NCBI GenBank assembly: GCA_015709655.1
Contig: CP054181.1
Span: 1,360,207 to 1,424,206, forward strand
Origin: Ignavibacteria bacterium
GTDB taxonomy: Bacteria > Bacteroidota > Ignavibacteria > Kapaibacteriales > Kapaibacteriaceae
Reading direction: 5' to 3'
DNA: 64,000 nt
Shown: positions 20,201-29,156 of the stretch, piece after piece
Numbering within the stretch: the first letter of the stretch is position 1
Layout of the letters: every line of letters starts with the position of its first letter
Position numbers and translations under genes: made by a program
The notes under the pieces: model-generated
Database searches by the model: none
Seen by the model: the letters and a program-made list of their open reading frames with translations, nothing else
What the model was told of the DNA's origin: nothing

Positions 20201-21043
20201 CCTCGAGTCGTCATCAGTGTACCCCTGTACCTGTGTAGCACCTGCAGCTAATTTTACAGGAAGGGGCGAGCTTAAGCACGATAGCTCGATGATAATGTTC
20301 GACGTACCATCCCACGTGAAACCGGTATGAAATGGGATGCTTAAAGGATTTTTGCCAAAGGTTACGTCTCTTCGAACCACAGTTGTAAACCCATCCGAGC
20401 GGAGTGGTTGGGGCACGGCTGTCTGAGTAGTCTGCGTTATCTTCACAGTAAATAATCGTACTATTCCAACACTGTCAAGAGGAGTTAGCTCAATTGCGTT
20501 CAGTTGTCCGGCTGCAATTCCTGCTTGCGATAACTCGGTAGCTGTGAACATGTATTGTGCCTTTCCGCCATTAGGTTTCAGTACAGCGGTATTGGACTGA
20601 TCGGCACTTCCTATCGATGAATAGGTAAACTGAGGAGTACTCCCCGAAATGGTGGTAGAAGTAAAACGCTGCTTACGGGGGACCGGCACAGTGGTATAGC
20701 CAAATTCATCCGGTGTAGAATTACGCACCTTATAGTTAACCTGCTGACGTGCTGTAGAATCATACATCCCGCTGCTGTCGGTTAGTACAATGTACGTTAA
20801 GTAATCCCATTCGCCGCACGGATACTTGTCCTGTGTGGTTTGCGGATCGCACTTCAGCGTGTACTCAAGAAGTATTTTTTCGTACTCTTGCGGCGAAGGG
20901 AACAGCCATGTACCTGATCGTTTTGTGATATCGGCAAAGGTGATGGTTTTCACCCGTATGGTATCGGAAGCAGCCTGTCCGGTTATCGTGGTGATAATAA
21001 ATAGTGCAAATACAAGGAGAAGGGGGCTTTTGTTTATTCTCAT
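17270..21043 (-). CDS. Secreted PNGase F-like protein with LamG and T9SS sorting domain
   Basis: 1257 residues with a signal peptide (LLLVFALFIITTITGQAA). The N-terminal 150 residues resemble the first domain of peptide-N-glycosidase F-related proteins (LLEYTLKCDP, YPCGEWDYLTYI). About residues 270-460 form a LamG/concanavalin-like lectin domain (ITVSFWAFGS, WRHWAFVKD, KVYLDGELAFEG). The second PNGase-like part includes WLIDRTGWCPGAP near residue 770. Then Ig-like repeats, and a T9SS end: VFPNPAGAGSRLTL, ISDIMGNQIY. It may bind or process glycans outside the cell; catalysis is not established. Three AGCCCCYT motifs lie inside, one within the signal peptide codons. Confidence 0.8.
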   Translation of the reverse strand: MRINKSPLLLVFALFIITTITGQAASDTIRVKTITFADITKRSGTWLFPSPQEYEKILLEYTLKCDPQTTQDKYPCGEWDYLTYIVLTDSSGMYDSTARQQVNYKVRNSTPDEFGYTTVPVPRKQRFTSTTISGSTPQFTYSSIGSADQSNTAVLKPNGGKAQYMFTATELSQAGIAAGQLNAIELTPLDSVGIVRLFTVKITQTTQTAVPQPLRSDGFTTVVRRDVTFGKNPLSIPFHTGFTWDGTSNIIIELSCLSSPLPVKLAAGATQVQGYTDDDSRKALRFISGDQVEIPSAAGALLSDAITVSFWAFGSAQDLPRNHNVFEAYNAQKQRVVNIHLPWSDGTVYWDAGRTGGADPDRISKAIPKPELTGKWRHWAFVKDARAGTMKVYLDGELAFEGNGKSQKLNGITSILVGSGASGSYPGMLDEIQIWNTALDQQTVKAWMTRRLDAQHPKFQNLIAYYDCESQLPDGRLKDGSDQGNHATMFGMPVVEQLTSNDIGYLTRLSAARPRVGFSSGQVSVTPKREDFNVDLAPRVSQVILFQNPVQPRIYRPEDPDYPASPTDTLSVFAAGLQYIIDEDGFVVDSLMVTPQQTLVKDVKTYYDPVVDFELGRYITPYGIGLDLGPNGFKWIYDVTDFAPLLHDNVTLSAGNQQELLDMTFVMIKGLPARDVVQIDQLWYDRNAQFTKVLTNESLAPRSVTLHPDATTYKIKAVASGHEFSNPTNCAEFCPRDHFISVDNQERFTWQLWKECGDNPVYPQGGTWLIDRTGWCPGAPVDLYEFDLSPFAAGKKDIVVDYGIKPDTTAENWGRWEVSAQLIGYGPASSTIDAEIVDIISPNTWEFYSRMNPICGNPVIVIRNRGSKPLETLEITMSSDGNKIGTYSWTGNLAFMQTDTVTLPQPTWPTTEGEHMFTVELRTAEADEYGNNNHKTVPYVLPDVLYSDLEIALRTNKYANEQFEWELRKIGGDVIRKGSNLESEKTYTDTFQLEDGCYEYQLINKLGYGLDFWFLRDQLGTGSLQFKSQGQTIRNFKADFGNRVWIQFIVAAKPTIATNVDTLYFNAPSPQLIDRELVITPATSAPLRIDSINIRDTRDYYSIVSTSANLPVVLNATDSLRVVVRFNRPDAGTSTGSARVYSNDERMPIKIVRLIGNTAATSVDDHGLNNLSVPMYVFPNPAGAGSRLTLTSTGIRQGQATMSISDIMGNQIYRGSQLVTEAETIYFNLPPGISTGLFSITCEQNGIRRHTWISLVQ

Positions 21044-21082
21044 TGTTATTTCCCCATGAGTTTATAAGTACGTTCGCACAAA

Positions 21083-21847
21083 TTAGTGTTTTGCTACTCC
21101 ACCGTCAACATTAATTGTCTGACCGGTAATAATACCCGAAGCCGGTAGTGCAAGGAATGCAACCACATTGGCAATATCTTCCGGCTCATCGGCACGGTGT
21201 ACGCTCTGGCTTGGGATAATGTGTTGCAGCATGGTAACGCCTACCGTTCCTTTGTCGGCATTCTGTGTTGCCGTTAAACCCACGCTAACGGTGTTAATGG
21301 TTATTCCGTATTTGCCAACTTCGGAGGCAAGTGATCGTGTCAGGCCAATGATGCCCATCTTGGCGGTAACGTAATGGGTAAGGTATGGAGTTCCCAGCCA
21401 GACGGTATCGCTGGAAAACGTGATAATCCGTCCATAACCTTGCTGCTTCATTGCAGGGAGGACGGCTTTAATGATGTGGAAGGCCGAATGCAGTGTGATC
21501 TGCAGAGTTTTATCCCACTCTTCGAACGACAGCAGATCAAAAGGCTCTTCGTGATAATAACCAACGTTATGAACAAGAATATCGATTTGGTTAAAGGCGC
21601 TTAAAGCAAACTCTGCTACAGCACGGGCATCTGCTGCCTTCGTGAGGTCCGCTCGTACATACAGAACCTGAGCCCCTTCCTCCGATAGTTCTTTGGCAAA
21701 TGCAGATGCATCCTCGATATCGGCAATCACAACCTTGGCACCTTCCTGTACCAGACGCTCACAAAAGGCTCGGCCATTGCCTTCGGCGGCACCGGTGACA
21801 ATTGCTACTCTGTCCTGGAGCCCCCTTTCGAACTTAGTAATCTTCAT
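21083..21847 (-). CDS. Short-chain dehydrogenase/reductase (FabG-like)
   Basis: 254 residues of classical SDR. Cofactor motif TGAAEGNGRAFCERL, the NNAG equivalent VHNVGYYHEEP, and the active site Ser in FSSDTVW with Tyr/Lys in YVTAK. The C-terminus GIITGQTINVDGGV is typical. It oxidises or reduces an alcohol/ketone with NAD(P). It lies 6 bp downstream of the serine palmitoyltransferase-like gene; a role as ketosphinganine reductase is attractive but only inferred from position. Two AGCCCCYT motifs are inside. Confidence 0.85.
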   Translation of the reverse strand: MKITKFERGLQDRVAIVTGAAEGNGRAFCERLVQEGAKVVIADIEDASAFAKELSEEGAQVLYVRADLTKAADARAVAEFALSAFNQIDILVHNVGYYHEEPFDLLSFEEWDKTLQITLHSAFHIIKAVLPAMKQQGYGRIITFSSDTVWLGTPYLTHYVTAKMGIIGLTRSLASEVGKYGITINTVSVGLTATQNADKGTVGVTMLQHIIPSQSVHRADEPEDIANVVAFLALPASGIITGQTINVDGGVAKH

Positions 21848-21853
21848 GACAGA

Positions 21854-23047
21854 TTACGGAATCATACCCAGGTTCCTGCCAACTTCACCAAACACTTCAA
21901 GAATCTTATCCAGGTGGTGGTCTTCGTGGGTGGCCATGTAGCTGGTACGAAGCATCGACAGGTTGGGTGGTACTCCCGGAGGAATAAAGGCATTCACGAA
22001 CACACCTCTGTCGTACAGCTGACGCCAGAAGAAGAGGGTTTTCTCTACATCGCCCAGTACCACGGGTACAATTCCGGTTCGACTGTCTATTACCGTATAG
22101 CCCATGGCTTTAAAGCCGTCGCGCATTTTATCGGCGTTTGAAAGAAGTTTTTCAATCCGCCACGGTTCAGCTTCAAGAATCTCAAGAGCTGCAAGCGTCG
22201 AGGCCACCGAAGCCGGTGTTGGCGATGCACTAAAAATCAGTGCCGGTGAATGATGCTTAAGGTAATTGGTTACGCGCTCAGGTCCTGCCACAAAACCACC
22301 AAGCGACGCAAACGTTTTCGAGAACGTTCCCATCGTCATGTGCGTACGTGAGGTAAGCCCGTAGTGGCTTGCCGTGCCACGTCCGCCCACACCAACAACA
22401 CCCGTGGCGTGAGCATCGTCAACAAGTATCCGGGCGCCGTATTTCTCAGCAACGTCAACCATTTCAGGAAGGTTTACCAGTTCGCCGCTGACGCTGAAAA
22501 CCCCGTCGGTGACAATGAGTATCCCTGCATCGGACGGGATCTTGGCAAGCACTCTGTCCAGGTCAGCCATATCGTTATGCTGGTACCGTGCAAACTGCGC
22601 AAAGCCCCCTTTTGCGAGGAGTGCTGCACTTATAATGCAGGCATGGTTTTCTTTGTCGCTGACAACATAGTCACCTTTTTGAACAAGTGCCGATACCGTG
22701 CCGAGTGCTGTCTGATACCCGGTGGAAAACAGCAATACGTCTTCGTAGCCAAGATAGGCGGCCAGACGTTTTTCGAGTTCCACGTGCAGGTTAATCGTTC
22801 CGGTCAGATACCGTGAGCCGGAACAGCCCGTCCCGTAACGGTCAATGGCATCCTTGGCTGCTTTTTTTACCCGGGGGTCGGCAGTCAGACCAAGGTAGTT
22901 GTTAGAGCCTGCCATAATAACGTCACGTCCTTCTAACCTGACCACAGGTCCCTCGTTTTCTTCTACGGGACGGAAATACGGATATAGGCCGGCTTTTTTA
23001 ACATCGTCGGCACGGGTAAAATCAAAGCATTTTTGAAATAAGTCCAC
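21854..23047 (-). CDS. spt: Alpha-oxoamine synthase, probable serine palmitoyltransferase
   Basis: 397 residues of the PLP-dependent alpha-oxoamine synthase family. Segments [61 protein letters not shown] and the PLP lysine in [15 protein letters not shown] match, from memory, the serine palmitoyltransferase of Bacteroides/Sphingobacterium better than Kbl or BioF. It would condense serine with an acyl-CoA, the first step to sphingolipids. GTG 23047 is the start, with AGGAGG 6 nt upstream, one of the best ribosome-binding sites in the window. First gene of a run with the SDR 6 bp downstream. Confidence 0.82.
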   Translation of the reverse strand: MDLFQKCFDFTRADDVKKAGLYPYFRPVEENEGPVVRLEGRDVIMAGSNNYLGLTADPRVKKAAKDAIDRYGTGCSGSRYLTGTINLHVELEKRLAAYLGYEDVLLFSTGYQTALGTVSALVQKGDYVVSDKENHACIISAALLAKGGFAQFARYQHNDMADLDRVLAKIPSDAGILIVTDGVFSVSGELVNLPEMVDVAEKYGARILVDDAHATGVVGVGGRGTASHYGLTSRTHMTMGTFSKTFASLGGFVAGPERVTNYLKHHSPALIFSASPTPASVASTLAALEILEAEPWRIEKLLSNADKMRDGFKAMGYTVIDSRTGIVPVVLGDVEKTLFFWRQLYDRGVFVNAFIPPGVPPNLSMLRTSYMATHEDHHLDKILEVFGEVGRNLGMIP

Positions 23048-23313
23048 GCTTGTCCTCCTGATTACATCGGTCGTTACGGCACATTGGTACAGTAGCTGAG
23101 TACCGCAAATATCGCAAATGAAACGGTGGTGAGCATTAGATTCTTTAGTGTCAGGGGGCTATGGGGCAGCGCAAAACCGCTTTCTCAAGTAGTTTTGTAC
23201 CAGCATCAGCCCGGTTATAGTGGCTGCATGGTCGGTAACACGTTTGGTGGCTGCCGTGAACAGACAGATTACGGTAGCGACTGACGGCACCATATTTAGC
23301 CCAACAGGAACAA

Positions 23314-23943
23314 ATGCAAGATGTAGAACGACTACTTGAGAACAATAAAAACTGGCGTGCCGAAAAGCTGGCAGCAGATCCGGAGTTCTTTAAAGCCCTG
23401 GCTCATAATCAGGAGCCGAATTTCCTGTGGATTGGATGCTCCGATAGCCGCGTTCCGGCTGAATACATAACAGGTGCAGAGCCCGGTGAGCTGTTTGTGC
23501 ACAGGAATGTGGCAAACTTAGTCATTAGCACCGACTATAATCTTCTGGCAGTTTTACAATATGCCGTGAATGTGCTGAAGGTGAAGCACATTATTGTATG
23601 CGGACACTACAACTGCGGTGGCATACGGGCAGCAATGCAAAAAACCGATCTTGGTGAGATAAACAACTGGCTACAGCCCATAAAAAATATCTACAGGCTG
23701 TATGAGAAAGAGCTGGAATCCTTTCCTACCGAGCAGGAACGCATCCGCCGACTGGTAGAGCTTAACGTTGTGGAACAAACACGTCACCTGTCATACTATT
23801 CGCTGATTCAGCGGGCATGGCACGAAGAAAACCGCCCAATCCTGCACGGATGGGTGTATGACATAGGGAAGGGGCTTATAAATCCAATTTGTCGGCTAAA
23901 GCCGGGTTATACCGATATCGATATAAACACTTACAACTTCTAG
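23314..23943 (+). CDS. can: Beta-class carbonic anhydrase
   Basis: 209 residues, typical length; interconverts CO2 and bicarbonate with zinc. Zinc ligands are visible: Cys with Asp-Arg in IGCSDSRVPAE, and His/Cys in CGHYNCGGIRAA. Further family marks are GELFVHRNVANLV and VLQYAV. No signal peptide, so cytoplasmic. ATG 23314 has AGGA shortly upstream. The 266-bp stretch before it holds no gene I can support, only an AGCCCCCT-type motif at 23152 and presumably promoters for this gene and spt. It converges on the metalloprotease gene with a 12-bp gap. Confidence 0.94.
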   Translation: MQDVERLLENNKNWRAEKLAADPEFFKALAHNQEPNFLWIGCSDSRVPAEYITGAEPGELFVHRNVANLVISTDYNLLAVLQYAVNVLKVKHIIVCGHYNCGGIRAAMQKTDLGEINNWLQPIKNIYRLYEKELESFPTEQERIRRLVELNVVEQTRHLSYYSLIQRAWHEENRPILHGWVYDIGKGLINPICRLKPGYTDIDINTYNF

Positions 23944-23954
23944 CCGACGTGTAC

Positions 23955-26900
23955 CTACCGTATCAGTACCACTGCTGAGATTCCATGTCCATCTGGCAGC
24001 TTTAGCATCACTCCGTAAACACCCGGTGCAACGTTCTCTATGCTCAAACCGTCTGACCCGCACGCCCCTTGTGCTACAATGGCACCACGAACATCCACAA
24101 CAGAAGCATAGGCATCCGGATGGTCCGTAAATAACCGTCGGCTACGTATGGTTATTCGTTTGGTTGACGTTTGATGGTGTTCAAGAACCGAGGTTCCGGA
24201 ATACTGCCAGGTAATACGTCCAATCAGGTATATGCGGTACGGAGCAGAGCACGAGTCAACAAAAACATCCAGTATGCCATCGTACACAATAACGGTGTCC
24301 TTGTCTGAATCATACGAACGGTCATACTCAACCCTCACGGGTATTGTTGTATTGTTCTCGAGCAGTACTCCGGCAACAAGGTCAGTTGTAAATGGACCCT
24401 GGATGTTGACTCTGGTAATTGTCGCGGTGGGAACGTCAGCATTCTGAATATCAACATTAAAGGTAATTCCTAACGAGTCCCAGAAATCCCCAGAATGTAT
24501 GCCAACGATTGTAACCGTATCCGGGCGTATCAGTTGTACTTCCCTGCCAACTAAGGTAACCGGCACCTGTATCGTTGACGTACAGTTTTCACTCTCGTAC
24601 GTAACACTCAGCGTGTCTGATAACGTGCCGGCAGGAAGCGGGGCAACATAGCGCATTCTTACATCAGCCTGCCCGTTGGCAGCAATCAACACGGGAGCAC
24701 CGATAACAGTGGTAACCGTACCCGACAGGCGTGATTCGGCTTTCAGGATTTTTGTGTTGCGTCCACCCGGATTTTCGAACCGGACGGTTATCCACGACTC
24801 GGTATTGCCTTCACAGGCAACACCATCGATACCGGGGTCAGCGTTAATATCCTGTACCGCTGATAAACTACCGCGCTGGCCGGTGACCGGTAATTTTACT
24901 GTGTTTAAGCATGAGTTCTCGGTGATAACAAGGGTGTCCGAAATCGTAGCCGATAGCGGAAGTGTAAGCTGAAGTGGAAGCAGATGGCTTGAGCCCCCTT
25001 CAATCGTCACAGGAAAATCTTTGGATGTCACTTGAATGGTCTTTGCCGTTATTCGCTCGAGAGTAACCGATCTGGTACCAGAGTTTACGATTGTAATCCA
25101 GGTGTCGGAGATGGTCTGGCATGACCCTAATGCACCCAATTCAAGCTTTCCGGGCTGGACCGAGAAGTGTATATCCTTGACCAGGATTCTGGCGGACGCT
25201 GTATCCTCGCACCCCTTGGAGTCGGTAACCTTTACCCAGTATGTTGCCGTGGCGTCAGGAGAAACAATCACACTGTCAGAAGTAACCGCCGGCATAACTC
25301 CGTCTTTATCCCTCCACTCAAACGTGAACGGTGGTGTTCCTGATGTAATCCGTGGCTTTAGCACCGTCAGGTCTGCTGCACACAGCGAATCGGAAGGACC
25401 AGTTAGTGTTACTACCGGTCTGTTGTTTACCTCCACGACGGTACTGGCTACATCAGTACAGTTTTTAGCATCAAATACCTGAACAGAAACGTTTACGGTT
25501 TCGTTTGGTGTAAATGTATAGGTGTTGTTGTTTGTTTCTGTTTCAACACCGTTAATGACCCACAAATATGTTTTGGGATTGGTTCCGCCCGTGACGGTAG
25601 CTGTAACTGTTACGGCTGATCCTTTACAGACGGGGTATTTTTCAGGAAGCGACAAACTAACTGCGGGGTTAACGGTTACTTTAACCGTATCGTAAGCAAA
25701 GTTTGAATCGGCATCCATCACCGTTAGTATGAACGATGTGGTTGTAGTAACCGATGCAGTGGTGCTTAAACTTGCCGGGTTGGTTACCAGGTCAGCCGGA
25801 CTCCATGAAACCGTATAGGGTTCCCTACCTCCGCCGGCGGAACCGTCCAGCGTTACTGTCGTTTCACCGCAAACTGCTGCGTCATTACCAGCCGACGCTA
25901 CTAAATCATCAGCAACGGGCATGCAGGCAATATTGGCAAGATATTCGGTCATCAGCTCGATACACCGATCATGAAAGTATAGAGTTTTACCTTTGTTGGT
26001 AAGATGACAATAACTCATAATCGTACCTTGTACGGGTGTAGTTCCGGTAAAACATCCGCCTTCCGATTTATAACATGAGTCGATTGCCGGCTGCCAGGAA
26101 CAGCTATGGGTATGTGGAGAGCCGATATTATGACCAATTTCGTGTGCAACAACATCGGTATCCCATACGTATCCTGCCGCCGGATACGTGGCCTTGCTGG
26201 TTACTCCGCTTACTGAATATCCGTAGTTTGTATCGCACAGACTTTCAAGGTAAGCAATGCCTCCCAAGTCGTTTATTCCGCTGAGCAGATGAGCAATTGT
26301 ACGAGGACGGTTTGTGTTGTTTGTTACCCAGTACTGTCTGAATTGTCCAAGCAGCTTATCTGCCGAGGTCGAGGTGTACGGATCCGTTGTTTCCCATAGT
26401 GTCCAGTTAGCAATTTTCAGTACTGCGCCTAAATCACGCTTATAAATTGTATTAACAGCCGCAATCACTGCTTCTGCATATTCCGTAGCATCGTCGGCAT
26501 CGTTATTATGATCCGTGTAGTAATCCGTATCTCCTTCCAGTTCAACCGAAATCGACACCAGTGCCTGTGTGCTGTTTTCGATTTTACGGGATTTATGCGG
26601 ACGCTGTATGACTGCTGGATCGCTGGTCCCGCACATCCATCCCGGACGTTCCGAGGCAGTGCTTTCGTTAAAAACGCATATAGCGGGACCGCTTGAAACC
26701 TCGTTATCATGACTGGATAAAAATCCTGTGTAATACGTCCCGGAAACAGACCGTATCCACCCGTACACTGCGTTGGGATATACTGCAAGGATGGCTTCGG
26801 AGCCTTGCTCACCCAAAACCGCACCACGGAGCAGCACGCTTGACGGACGTGAAAGGGGCTGGGGTCCACCCGCTGTTTTCAGGGTAAGGCTTGCATTCGC

Positions 26901-27173
26901 GGCAAACACTTCGAATCGTTCCATGGTAAGGGTTACTGAGTGATGCCTGGTGAGAGGGAACTCCATCAGTACCTGTGATCCCTGCACGGTAGTATGCCGC
27001 AACTCCTGCAGCCGGACTGCATTGACCGTGAAAACTGCACCATCTGGAGCAGGCGAAATATCCGTTACGTACCTGTCTGCTGAACGCACAAACAAGTCTG
27101 TAATAATCGGTGACCCCAATGCAGGGCATACCATGATTGTGAAAAAGGCTAGGACAGCGGTAGTAAATTTCAT
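23955..27173 (-). CDS. Secreted reprolysin-type zinc metalloprotease with Ig-like repeats
   Basis: About 1072 residues. Signal peptide (TTAVLAFFTIMVCPALG), a propeptide-like region, then a metalloprotease domain with the zinc motif HEIGHNIGSPH near residue 345 (HExxHxxGxxH, metzincin), and nearby Cys pairs. This is followed by SprB/PKD-like and Ig-like repeats (TYLWVINGVET, FEWRDKDG) and abnormal-spindle-like beta domains. The last 60 residues (YASVVDVRGAIVAQG, GVYGVMLKLPDG) look like a T9SS C-terminal domain. ATG 27173 is chosen for the signal peptide; a start at 27221 would bury it. Confidence 0.85.
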   Translation of the reverse strand: MKFTTAVLAFFTIMVCPALGSPIITDLFVRSADRYVTDISPAPDGAVFTVNAVRLQELRHTTVQGSQVLMEFPLTRHHSVTLTMERFEVFAANASLTLKTAGGPQPLSRPSSVLLRGAVLGEQGSEAILAVYPNAVYGWIRSVSGTYYTGFLSSHDNEVSSGPAICVFNESTASERPGWMCGTSDPAVIQRPHKSRKIENSTQALVSISVELEGDTDYYTDHNNDADDATEYAEAVIAAVNTIYKRDLGAVLKIANWTLWETTDPYTSTSADKLLGQFRQYWVTNNTNRPRTIAHLLSGINDLGGIAYLESLCDTNYGYSVSGVTSKATYPAAGYVWDTDVVAHEIGHNIGSPHTHSCSWQPAIDSCYKSEGGCFTGTTPVQGTIMSYCHLTNKGKTLYFHDRCIELMTEYLANIACMPVADDLVASAGNDAAVCGETTVTLDGSAGGGREPYTVSWSPADLVTNPASLSTTASVTTTTSFILTVMDADSNFAYDTVKVTVNPAVSLSLPEKYPVCKGSAVTVTATVTGGTNPKTYLWVINGVETETNNNTYTFTPNETVNVSVQVFDAKNCTDVASTVVEVNNRPVVTLTGPSDSLCAADLTVLKPRITSGTPPFTFEWRDKDGVMPAVTSDSVIVSPDATATYWVKVTDSKGCEDTASARILVKDIHFSVQPGKLELGALGSCQTISDTWITIVNSGTRSVTLERITAKTIQVTSKDFPVTIEGGSSHLLPLQLTLPLSATISDTLVITENSCLNTVKLPVTGQRGSLSAVQDINADPGIDGVACEGNTESWITVRFENPGGRNTKILKAESRLSGTVTTVIGAPVLIAANGQADVRMRYVAPLPAGTLSDTLSVTYESENCTSTIQVPVTLVGREVQLIRPDTVTIVGIHSGDFWDSLGITFNVDIQNADVPTATITRVNIQGPFTTDLVAGVLLENNTTIPVRVEYDRSYDSDKDTVIVYDGILDVFVDSCSAPYRIYLIGRITWQYSGTSVLEHHQTSTKRITIRSRRLFTDHPDAYASVVDVRGAIVAQGACGSDGLSIENVAPGVYGVMLKLPDGHGISAVVLIR

Positions 27174-27386
27174 TTGGGGTACACGGTAAGAGTATGGTTC
27201 GGTTAATTTTAACATAGTCATGTGTGACCGGGGTAGGTTACAAACCGGTGCCGGTCAAACAGTTACTGCGAAAATCGAGAATAATACGCTAATGTAGAGA
27301 TGTTTTGTAATCAGTAGCTTATTTTCACCTGCATAACCCGCAATTTGACGGTTGAGTTACACCCTGTTGGTAGTTTCATCCACAGA

Positions 27387-28558
27387 ATGACAGTCCTCCC
27401 CAAGCATCGTATTCTTCACCTTTCCACCCAGCCAACGTGGCGCGGCGGCGAGCAGCAACTGTACTACCTAATCCATGAGTTAAGGCTCAGGGGGTTCTAT
27501 CAGCACACCGTCTGCAGAGAGGGCGGGGCTTTACTGACGCGACTCAAGCAGGAAACCCTGTGTCCGGTAACGCCCATTGGAAGTGGCATCCTGAATCCGC
27601 TTACTGTTGCCTGCGTACATAGAGCTATTCAGCACTGTAATCCAACAGTTGTACATGCTCATGACGCTAAGGCACACTCGCTAGCCCTGCTGACGTCTGT
27701 GATATTCCGTCACAAAGTACCGATAGTCGTAAGCAGGTGCGTAAACTTTGCAATTGGTCAGTCAGCATTATCCAGGTACAAATACCGGCATAGGCTAATT
27801 CGCGGATACAGTTGCGTTTCGGATACAGTTGCGTTTCGGATGCAGTACGCAACACTATCCAACCATACCTTGGCAATGAGGTTCATCTGAAGGTTGTTTA
27901 CTGCGGTATTCCACAGCCGGCACATGCGGCTAAACGTTCCGGATTACTACGGACTCAACTTGGTCTAAGTGAAAACATGAGATTAATCGGTACGGCTTCG
28001 GCACTTGACGAGGCTAAAGATCTGACGACGTTTCTGAATGCAGCACAGCATATCTGTTCCCGACAACCAAATGTACATTTTGTTATTATGGGTGAGGGTC
28101 CGTTACGGAACAGCTTGGAGCACTTTGCAACATCGCTTGGATTAGGGAACAAGGTGTCATTCGTAGGCTTTATTCACAATGTACCCGAGCTAATGCCTGA
28201 TCTTGATGTTTTTATGTTTACCTCCAGGTCCGAGGGCCTTGGCACCGTTGTATTGGAATCAATGGCAGCAGGTGTGCCTGTAGTAAGTACATGCGTTGGC
28301 GGGATACCGGAGTTCATCCACCATGGGCATACGGGCCTGCTTTCAGAGCCGGGTGATGCCGAGAGTATTGCCGGTAATGTGGAAACCATACTTACCAACA
28401 GAGAGGTACGCACACGCCTAATAGACATGGCACTGCGTAGAGTAGCTGATTTTTCTGTTACGGCGTTAGCCGATAACACTATCAGGTTGTACGGTCTTTG
28501 TGATACTACTTCTTTGAAGAGGACTTCTGACCAGGCCGGAACAGCTCAGAGTGATTAA
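27387..28558 (+). pseudogene. GT4 glycosyltransferase broken by a 17-bp tandem duplication
   Basis: Two overlapping frames together encode one group 1 glycosyltransferase of about 384 residues: the N-terminal half (QPTWRGGEQQLYYLI, VVHAHDAKAH) and the C-terminal half (VIMGEGPLRN, FTSRSEGLGTVVLESMAAG, CVGGIPEF). The join lies exactly at two identical copies of a 17-bp unit at 27804-27837. Removing one copy gives continuous reading (RGYSCVSDAVRN), so the ancestral gene was intact. As sequenced, the first frame stops soon after the duplication. It may be a fresh mutation, a reversible switch, or an assembly error. The 3' end overlaps the convergent response-regulator gene by 53 bp. Confidence 0.85.
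27804..27837 (+). repeat. Perfect 17-bp tandem duplication
   Basis: GGATACAGTTGCGTTTC occurs twice in immediate succession (27804-27820 and 27821-27837), followed by GGAT, the start of a third copy. Because 17 is not a multiple of three, the extra copy shifts the frame of the glycosyltransferase. Confidence 0.97.
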
Positions 28559-29156
28559 TCTCTGAAACTGAGTGCACCTGTAGTTTTCGGTAAATATTCC
28601 TCACGTGAGTTCGTACGGTTTCAACGCTGATAAAAAGGGACGAAGCGATGTCCTGGTAACTGCGTCCGGTAGCCAGAATATGTAACACCTCCTGCTCACG
28701 CTCTGAAAGCTGGCTTATTTTCATTGACGGTTTTGCCGCAACATGAAACGCATTGATAACTTTCCTTGCTATCGGACTACTCATGGGTGAGCCCCCTCCA
28801 TGAATTTCCCTTACCGCTTGTGCAAGATCTCCTTTCAGATAAACCTTTCCCAGGTAGCCTACGGCCCCTGCAATTATCGCAGAATAAATCCTGTCGTAAT
28901 CTTCGTATGCACTTACAACAAGGAACGAGGTTTGAGGCAGTGCTGCTTTTAGTTCTACGATGAGAGCAGCTCCGGTACTATCGGGAAGCACTAAATCCAC
29001 GATAACAATTTCGGGTACCAAGGGCGGGAAAAGCTCTCTAGCCTGCTGAGCTGTCCCCGCAGTTGCCACTATCCGCAAATCGGATTCAGCAGAGAGTTCT
29101 TTAATGAACCCATCAAGCTCAGCTTGATGATCTTCTACAATTGCAATTGTTATCAT
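28506..29156 (-). CDS. NarL/LuxR-type response regulator
   Basis: 216 residues. Receiver domain: acidic pair in IVEDHQ, phosphoacceptor Asp in EIVIVDLVLPD, Lys in GYLGKVYLK. C-terminal LuxR helix-turn-helix: LSEREQEVLHILATGRSYQDIA and VETVRTHVRNIYRKLQVHS. Its ATG overlaps the stop of the sensor kinase by 4 bp (ATGA), so the two are cognate partners made from one mRNA. The 3' end overlaps the convergent glycosyltransferase gene. Targets unknown. Confidence 0.93.
   Translation of the reverse strand: MITIAIVEDHQAELDGFIKELSAESDLRIVATAGTAQQARELFPPLVPEIVIVDLVLPDSTGAALIVELKAALPQTSFLVVSAYEDYDRIYSAIIAGAVGYLGKVYLKGDLAQAVREIHGGGSPMSSPIARKVINAFHVAAKPSMKISQLSEREQEVLHILATGRSYQDIASSLFISVETVRTHVRNIYRKLQVHSVSEINHSELFRPGQKSSSKK

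Noticed and set aside
19876..20330. Plus-strand frames of about 84 residues
   Set aside because: Antisense to the PNGase/LamG gene, with Arg-rich shadow composition.
21854..23047. Kbl (2-amino-3-ketobutyrate ligase) as the first call
   Set aside because: The GLYPYFR start and the IFSASPTPA segment fit the Bacteroides Spt type better, and no threonine dehydrogenase is nearby.
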